This document shows positions 58,677-64,000 of a stretch of 64,000 nt of DNA, piece by piece. The position numbers and the translations under genes were made by a program. The first letter of the stretch is position 1. Every line of letters starts with the position of its first letter. A model generated the notes under the pieces. That model was not told the DNA's origin. It saw nothing but the letters and a program-made list of their open reading frames with translations, and made no database searches. Origin of the DNA: Oehlia diaphana (Eukaryota; Glomeromycota; Glomeromycetes; Glomerales; Glomeraceae). The DNA lies in contig QZLH01000314.1 in assembly GCA_003833135.1 (NCBI GenBank), positions 2,938-66,937 of the forward strand. The letters are read 5' to 3'.

Positions 58677-60986
58677 ATGAAAACATCCACATTCATTAAA
58701 GCATTAATTCCTTCTCTCATGTTGCTGGCAACTTTTCATCGAGGAGAATCTTTATATGTTCCAAGAACTGATTCTTCGTCAGCACCCATAACTGATGGTC
58801 AAGATGGTTGTGCTAATATACATAATACTTTTAAGAAAGCTGGAACCGAGTCTTTTCCTTTTTCGGATATAAAAGCTTGTTATGAATCTTTTGCTTTTGA
58901 TAATAAAAGAAGAACTGATGTAAATAATTTATATATTATATTTATAAATGATGTTGGAATTAAATTTTTCTTTCTTTTTTAATAGACTCTTGATACGATG
59001 AAAAAACTTTACACCGGATTTTATGCATTTACAGATCTTGCAAAAGAACAACCAGTTCAAGGCCTTGATTATAAAGCAATGGATCTCATAAGTGAAATTG
59101 ATGGTTTGAGTCAAAAATCGTACGCTAATGATTTAGAATTCACGGTATGTATATAATAACATCTTTAAATAATTGAAATTATATTTTTATATTTTTTTTT
59201 ATACTTTTTGAATTTATTTAACGTAAATTTTTATCTATTTAATTTTTTTTTTAGACTGATGCTACTAATTTAGTATCTCAATTGAAAGATCCTCATACCT
59301 TATTTTTTCCAATATGTTATACAAGGTTTGCTTTCACTCAAAGGTTAGCATTATATGCTACCGTATCACAAGATGGAATGCAAAAGATTAAAATTTTTAA
59401 AGACTCTATTGAATCTCAAAACGATGATTGTGAGGTTGATCGTATTGATGGTGTCGCGGCCATCGATGCCATCACGCAATTTGCACGTGATAACATCTTT
59501 GTTTCTAAAGATCTTGGTGTCAGATTCAATTTAGCATTAGCATCTCTTGCGTTACAAAATGGAACTTATTTACTTCAACCTAGATCTTCACAATTTACTC
59601 TTCGTATGGTTTTACCTGATAAAGAAACCACAACTTATGATCTAAAATGTGGTACAAACACTAAAACCATTACTCGTAATTGGGAAGCTGTTATAAATAA
59701 TCCTGATGACCTTAATAAATTCACTGATGCTAAATCTTATTGGAACAATTTTTGTGCGAATCCTCCATCTGATGAAAAAAATCAACCTCCTCAAGAACCA
59801 AAATCACCTCCAGATGTACAACCTGTACGAAATGTTGGAAAGGAACCAAATGTGACCTCGCCTATTAGGAAAAATAAACGAAAATATCACACAAAAAAAG
59901 CTAAAAAACATGATAAATATTGTAATGTAGCTTATCCTATTGATCCATTAACTGTTAATAAGGATCTTTTGAAATCATTAAGCCCTACTGTTAATATTGA
60001 TAATCTCGTTTTTGATGCCAAAATCGCCCAATTTTATACGTTGGATAATGATGTTGGAGTTGCCGTAATTGCAACATATGATGTCGGTAATGAAATTACT
60101 TCTGATACCATTTTAAGTGCATTTAGCAATTTACAAGCCGGCTTCAAGAAATTAGCGGATAGCGGTGCCAAGAAGGTAAATTATTATTTCGGAACTAAAC
60201 TTAAGAAATTATAATGTAATTATTTCTCTTATCTAATATACATATTATTATTTTTATTAGCTCGTTTTGGATATGTCAAATAACGAAGGAGGACTTACTG
60301 TTCTTTCTCATTTCGTTAATTCTCTCTTATTTCCTGGTGCAAATCCATCACTTCCAACTGACTTTAGACTTAATGATATTGTGAAGGGGGCAATATTGAA
60401 AGCAAGCAATGGATCAAATTCAATTTTTACTTTTAGTGAATATTTAAAAGTAGATACAAAAGAATTCGATAATGTAAATGAATTTCTTGCTTCAAAATTC
60501 ATTGAAAATGATATAGGTAACATCAATGGATTTTTTACTGCTAGTCAATCTTCACTTCCATGGAAATCAAGTGATATGATAATTTTAACAAATGGATTTT
60601 GCGGGTCATCATGTGCTTCAACTTCCTTACTTTTATCTGAATTACATGGTGTTAAGTCAGTTGCAGTTGGAGGATTTCCGAATACTCAATTATCTTTCAG
60701 TTCGTTTCCTGGTGGACAGGTTTTCCTTCTTGATGATCCATTGAAACGAGGATTCGATTTAAAAACTAACTTTAATACATTGGAATTAAATAATGAACCA
60801 GATTTCCCAAAAGATATGCCGACCAACACTATGTTAACTTTTACCGTTAGAAAAGCTTTTAGTACCGCTAATCCTGATCAAGTTCTTGAATATTCTTTTA
60901 TACCATCTACAAATCATATTTTCTTTGATGAATCGAGTATTAGAGATCCAAGTAAATTATGGGTTCAAGCTTCAACTTTCATATAA
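58677..60986 (+). CDS. Secreted S41-family peptidase, CPAF-like
   Basis: Four exons (58677-58919, 58986-59144, 59255-60175, 60261-60986), all phase 0, encode 682 aa. Residues 1-25 are a signal peptide. The middle contains SQLKDPHTLFFPICY and other segments of the fungal CPAF-like S41 (tail-specific protease) group; a poly-basic, Pro-rich linker follows (PPQEPKSPPDVQPVR to KNKRKYHTKKAKKH, about 305-350). The peptidase core includes KLVLDMSNNEGG (strand and Asn-rich turn) and ILTNGFCGSSCAST, the N-G-x-C-x-S-x-C nucleophile motif with Ser557. A secreted serine endopeptidase is expected. The basic linker, with many dibasic sites, is unusual and might be a processing site. All key S41 elements are present. 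Substrate unknown. Confidence 0.88.
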
Positions 60987-61358
60987 AAAAAATATATATA
61001 TATATATATTTCGAAAAAAAAAAATTATTTTTTTTTTTTCACATTGTATAGCATGATATGTATAATAACACACACGCATACACGCATTTACAACATTCTT
61101 TCTCACTTGTAATATTTTGCATTTATTCACTATTCATTTCTTGCATCATTCATTTTTTTTTGCATTTATAGATTTTAATTTTGCATTTTTCTTTTACTTT
61201 AATCTTAATTATTATTACTATTTTTTTTTCGCAATTTTGGGAGAAATTGAGAAAATTCCAATGGTCCAATGGACCCTTTTGTTATTTTAATAACTTTTTT
61301 ATATATATACCTATATATATAATTTATATATATTCATTCATTATTTATATATACAACA

Positions 61359-61403
<45 letters not shown>

Positions 61404-61411
61404 TTTTTTTT
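60987..61411. other. Intergenic up to assembly gap
   Basis: 3' flank of the S41 gene, with poly-T/poly-A runs and TA repeats; ends in T-run/A-run at the gap edge. No gene. Confidence 0.5.
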
Positions 61412-62136
61412 NNNNNNNNNNNNNNNNNNNNNNNNNNNNNNNNNNNNNNNNNNNNNNNNNNNNNNNNNNNNNNNNNNNNNNNNNNNNNNNNNNNNNNNNN
61501 NNNNNNNNNNNNNNNNNNNNNNNNNNNNNNNNNNNNNNNNNNNNNNNNNNNNNNNNNNNNNNNNNNNNNNNNNNNNNNNNNNNNNNNNNNNNNNNNNNNN
61601 NNNNNNNNNNNNNNNNNNNNNNNNNNNNNNNNNNNNNNNNNNNNNNNNNNNNNNNNNNNNNNNNNNNNNNNNNNNNNNNNNNNNNNNNNNNNNNNNNNNN
61701 NNNNNNNNNNNNNNNNNNNNNNNNNNNNNNNNNNNNNNNNNNNNNNNNNNNNNNNNNNNNNNNNNNNNNNNNNNNNNNNNNNNNNNNNNNNNNNNNNNNN
61801 NNNNNNNNNNNNNNNNNNNNNNNNNNNNNNNNNNNNNNNNNNNNNNNNNNNNNNNNNNNNNNNNNNNNNNNNNNNNNNNNNNNNNNNNNNNNNNNNNNNN
61901 NNNNNNNNNNNNNNNNNNNNNNNNNNNNNNNNNNNNNNNNNNNNNNNNNNNNNNNNNNNNNNNNNNNNNNNNNNNNNNNNNNNNNNNNNNNNNNNNNNNN
62001 NNNNNNNNNNNNNNNNNNNNNNNNNNNNNNNNNNNNNNNNNNNNNNNNNNNNNNNNNNNNNNNNNNNNNNNNNNNNNNNNNNNNNNNNNNNNNNNNNNNN
62101 NNNNNNNNNNNNNNNNNNNNNNNNNNNNNNNNNNNN
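61412..62136. other. Assembly gap (725 N)
   Basis: Run of N bases. Both edges are long T/A homopolymer tracts, the likely reason the assembly broke. An ORF spanning it is meaningless. Confidence 1.
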
Positions 62137-62175
62137 TTTTTTTTTTTTTTTTTTTAAAAAAAATTTTATTAAAAA

Positions 62176-62212
<37 letters not shown>

Positions 62213-62978
62213 ATTGTTTAGATAAAAAACATTCTTTTAAATAATAATAAACGATAATTTTTTTTAATTTCAATGAATAAATGATGATTCATAAAAAAAA
62301 TTGTAAATATAGAATCAAATAGATAATAGATTTTTTTTTTTCCATAATAATAAAAAAACTTTAATGTAGATTTAATGGGTTTATTTACGCGAAAGAGTAT
62401 TTTTTTACTTTATCCACGTGACTTTCGTATGATTTTATGCATTTCTTATGAGCATTATCTAAAATAATACTTTGCTCCCCCAAAATATGCAGGAGCCAGA
62501 AAGTCGTACGATATGGGTTCCAAAAGGAATTTTCTGTACATTCCGTCAAAAAAAAAAATACTTTTTGGAAATTCCTATAAATATCAACCTGAAAATCATA
62601 CACATGATTAAATTTCTTAATGCCGGCCGGGCACATATAAAATACTGGTCAGGTGAAAGCGACCTGCGGCTGCGGCTGCACATACTATGGTGTACAAGAT
62701 GTCTTTGTCGTATACATAGTGTATACATATTTTTACAGATCTTCCGTTTTCAAAAGCCATTTTTTATCAAAGTATATAGTAGATCCGCGATTGTATCGGA
62801 TAACTGTTCCATACTGCGCCTTGCGCCATAATCATTTTTTGGCGTCATTTTTTTCATAAAAAACCCAAAATATCACTAGTGTAACACAGTTTCAAATAGT
62901 TATATATAAATGAACATTTAAGGATGAAAATTTTTTTTTTTTTAAAAAAAAAAAAAAAATATTCTCTTTTAAAAAAAA
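62137..62978. other. Intergenic; promoter side of F-box gene
   Basis: Poly-A/T tracts at both ends. 62440-62840 has mixed composition and a 119-codon open frame but no recognisable protein, and it carries self-complementary bits (TGCGCC/GGCGCA). Treated as non-coding. Confidence 0.35.
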
Positions 62979-64000
62979 ATGTCTAAAATGTCTTGTCCAC
63001 TTCCCATCGATTGTCTTAACGAAATATTTGAATATTTAGAAGATGATAAAATCAATTTACATTCTTGTTTATTGGTAAATCGTCTTTGGTGTAAAATTGT
63101 GGTTAGAATTTTATGGAGGGATATTTGGGGATTACAATATAGTATAGGTTATAATTCATATCGAATACACGTACCATTATCAATTACTAATACCTTAATT
63201 AATTGTCTTCCTGATGAATCAAAAGACCTTTTAAATAAGAATGGAATATTTATTTCAAAACTTACTTTAAAACCACCATTATTTAATTACGCATCATTTA
63301 TAAAAGTTCTTTCAATAAATAAATTTGATGAAATGATTCAACATATTTTTGAAAATCAAAATTTTGTTATTATTGATTCATTAAGTTTAAATTATAAAAA
63401 ACATTTAATTGAAAAAGAAATAATCAAAATGTTTATGATTCAAATATCTTCTTTAAAAAAATTGAAATATTATCAAACAAATTTACATTTTATTTACTTT
63501 CCTGGAGCAAAAGATTGTTTAAACAAACTTTCAGAATTAAGTTGTGGATCGGATGTTGATTCTCATTTTTTTTATCAATTATCTCCGATATGTAATAATT
63601 TAAAATCATTTACAATAGAATTTCGAAATTCAGTTTCAAATGGATTGGCACATTTTATGTCTATACAAAAAAATTTAAAAAATTTAAAATTTTCATCTTA
63701 TAGAAGGAGGAGAAATATTTTACCTGCTTTAACAAATCTTTTTAATAATTTAATTAATAAATTAAAAGAAGAAAATGATATAACAAAATCATTTTTCACA
63801 AATTTACAAGAACTTGATTTATCAATAGAATATAAACTTTCTTTTGAAGAATTAAAAAATTTAATTTTTCCAAATTTACAAATTTTAAAAATTCGATTTA
63901 TACATCCAAATGATGATATAATAATAAAATTTCTTGAAAATAGTGGAAGGAATCTTAAAGAATTAAATATTGATGGTATTGATAGTTCATTAAGATCATC
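62979..64000 (+). CDS. F-box protein with C-terminal LRR-like region (cut by window end)
   Basis: Open from ATG at 62979 to the window end (340 codons, no stop), so 3' partial. Residues 6-45 (CPLPIDCLNEIFEYLEDDKI, LHSCLLVNRLWCKI) are a canonical F-box, binding Skp1 in SCF ubiquitin ligases. The rest has Leu/Ile-rich repeats at ~25-residue spacing (LNKLSELSCG, NNLKSFTIEF, NLKNLKFSSY, LQELDLSIEY, LQILKIRF, NLKELNIDG), which form a leucine-rich-repeat substrate-recognition region. It belongs to the very large F-box family of these fungi. A broken relative lies at 49335. No intron in the visible part. Confidence 0.9.
   Translation, partial: MSKMSCPLPIDCLNEIFEYLEDDKINLHSCLLVNRLWCKIVVRILWRDIWGLQYSIGYNSYRIHVPLSITNTLINCLPDESKDLLNKNGIFISKLTLKPPLFNYASFIKVLSINKFDEMIQHIFENQNFVIIDSLSLNYKKHLIEKEIIKMFMIQISSLKKLKYYQTNLHFIYFPGAKDCLNKLSELSCGSDVDSHFFYQLSPICNNLKSFTIEFRNSVSNGLAHFMSIQKNLKNLKFSSYRRRRNILPALTNLFNNLINKLKEENDITKSFFTNLQELDLSIEYKLSFEELKNLIFPNLQILKIRFIHPNDDIIIKFLENSGRNLKELNIDGIDSSLRS

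Noticed and set aside
61181..62182. 333-codon open frame
   Set aside because: It spans the 725-N gap and poly-T/A tracts; there is no coding evidence.

Overview
The window looks like nuclear DNA from an arbuscular mycorrhizal fungus (Glomeromycotina, Rhizophagus-like). This is inferred from several features: a very A+T-rich background with long poly-A/poly-T tracts, short GT-AG introns, fungal-type genes (HAL4-like kinase, GT34 glycosyltransferase, FOL3-type folate ligase), and the gene families expanded in that group (F-box, KCTD-type BTB, and TKL kinases with HRDLHSGNIL catalytic loops). No rRNA, CRISPR or prokaryotic signal was seen.

Layout. 1-4.5 kb is gene-free and repeat-rich, with a clean hAT-like MITE. 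4.6-13.8 kb is gene-dense: a HAL4-like kinase, a tRNA-Pro, a Tigger-like MITE, ARV1 head-to-head with an ER Hsp40 (signal peptide, KEDL tail), then a Tyr/Pro-rich protein gene head-to-head with a Caj1/Djp1-type J protein. 15.2-16.5 kb holds a seven-helix membrane protein. 16.5-22.8 kb is gene-free with minisatellites. 22.8-32.9 kb carries an F-box/R3H gene, BTB copy 1, SPC1 head-to-head with TTC27/EMW1, and an unidentified charged protein. 35.4-40.3 kb has a GT34 glycosyltransferase, a metallo-beta-lactamase-fold protein with altered ligands, and a folate ligase. 42-48.4 kb is a lineage-specific block: BTB copies 2 and 3, a kinase relic and a decayed TKL kinase gene. 48.4-58.6 kb is mostly repeats plus an F-box pseudogene split by a MITE. 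58.7-61 kb encodes a secreted CPAF-like S41 peptidase. After a 725-nt assembly gap, an F-box gene runs off the right edge.

Most ORFs are single exons, so gene models were built by joining exons at GT/AG sites with phase checked at every junction. The functional theme is secretory-pathway housekeeping (ARV1, ER Hsp40, SPC1, GT34) mixed with expanded F-box, BTB and kinase families. Mobile-element remnants sit between genes and, once, inside a dead gene. No convincing new multi-gene system was found. The most unusual items are the shared SHOCT-like module in two divergent genes, the decayed Cys-rich kinase with a duplicated tail exon, and the MITE inside the F-box pseudogene.
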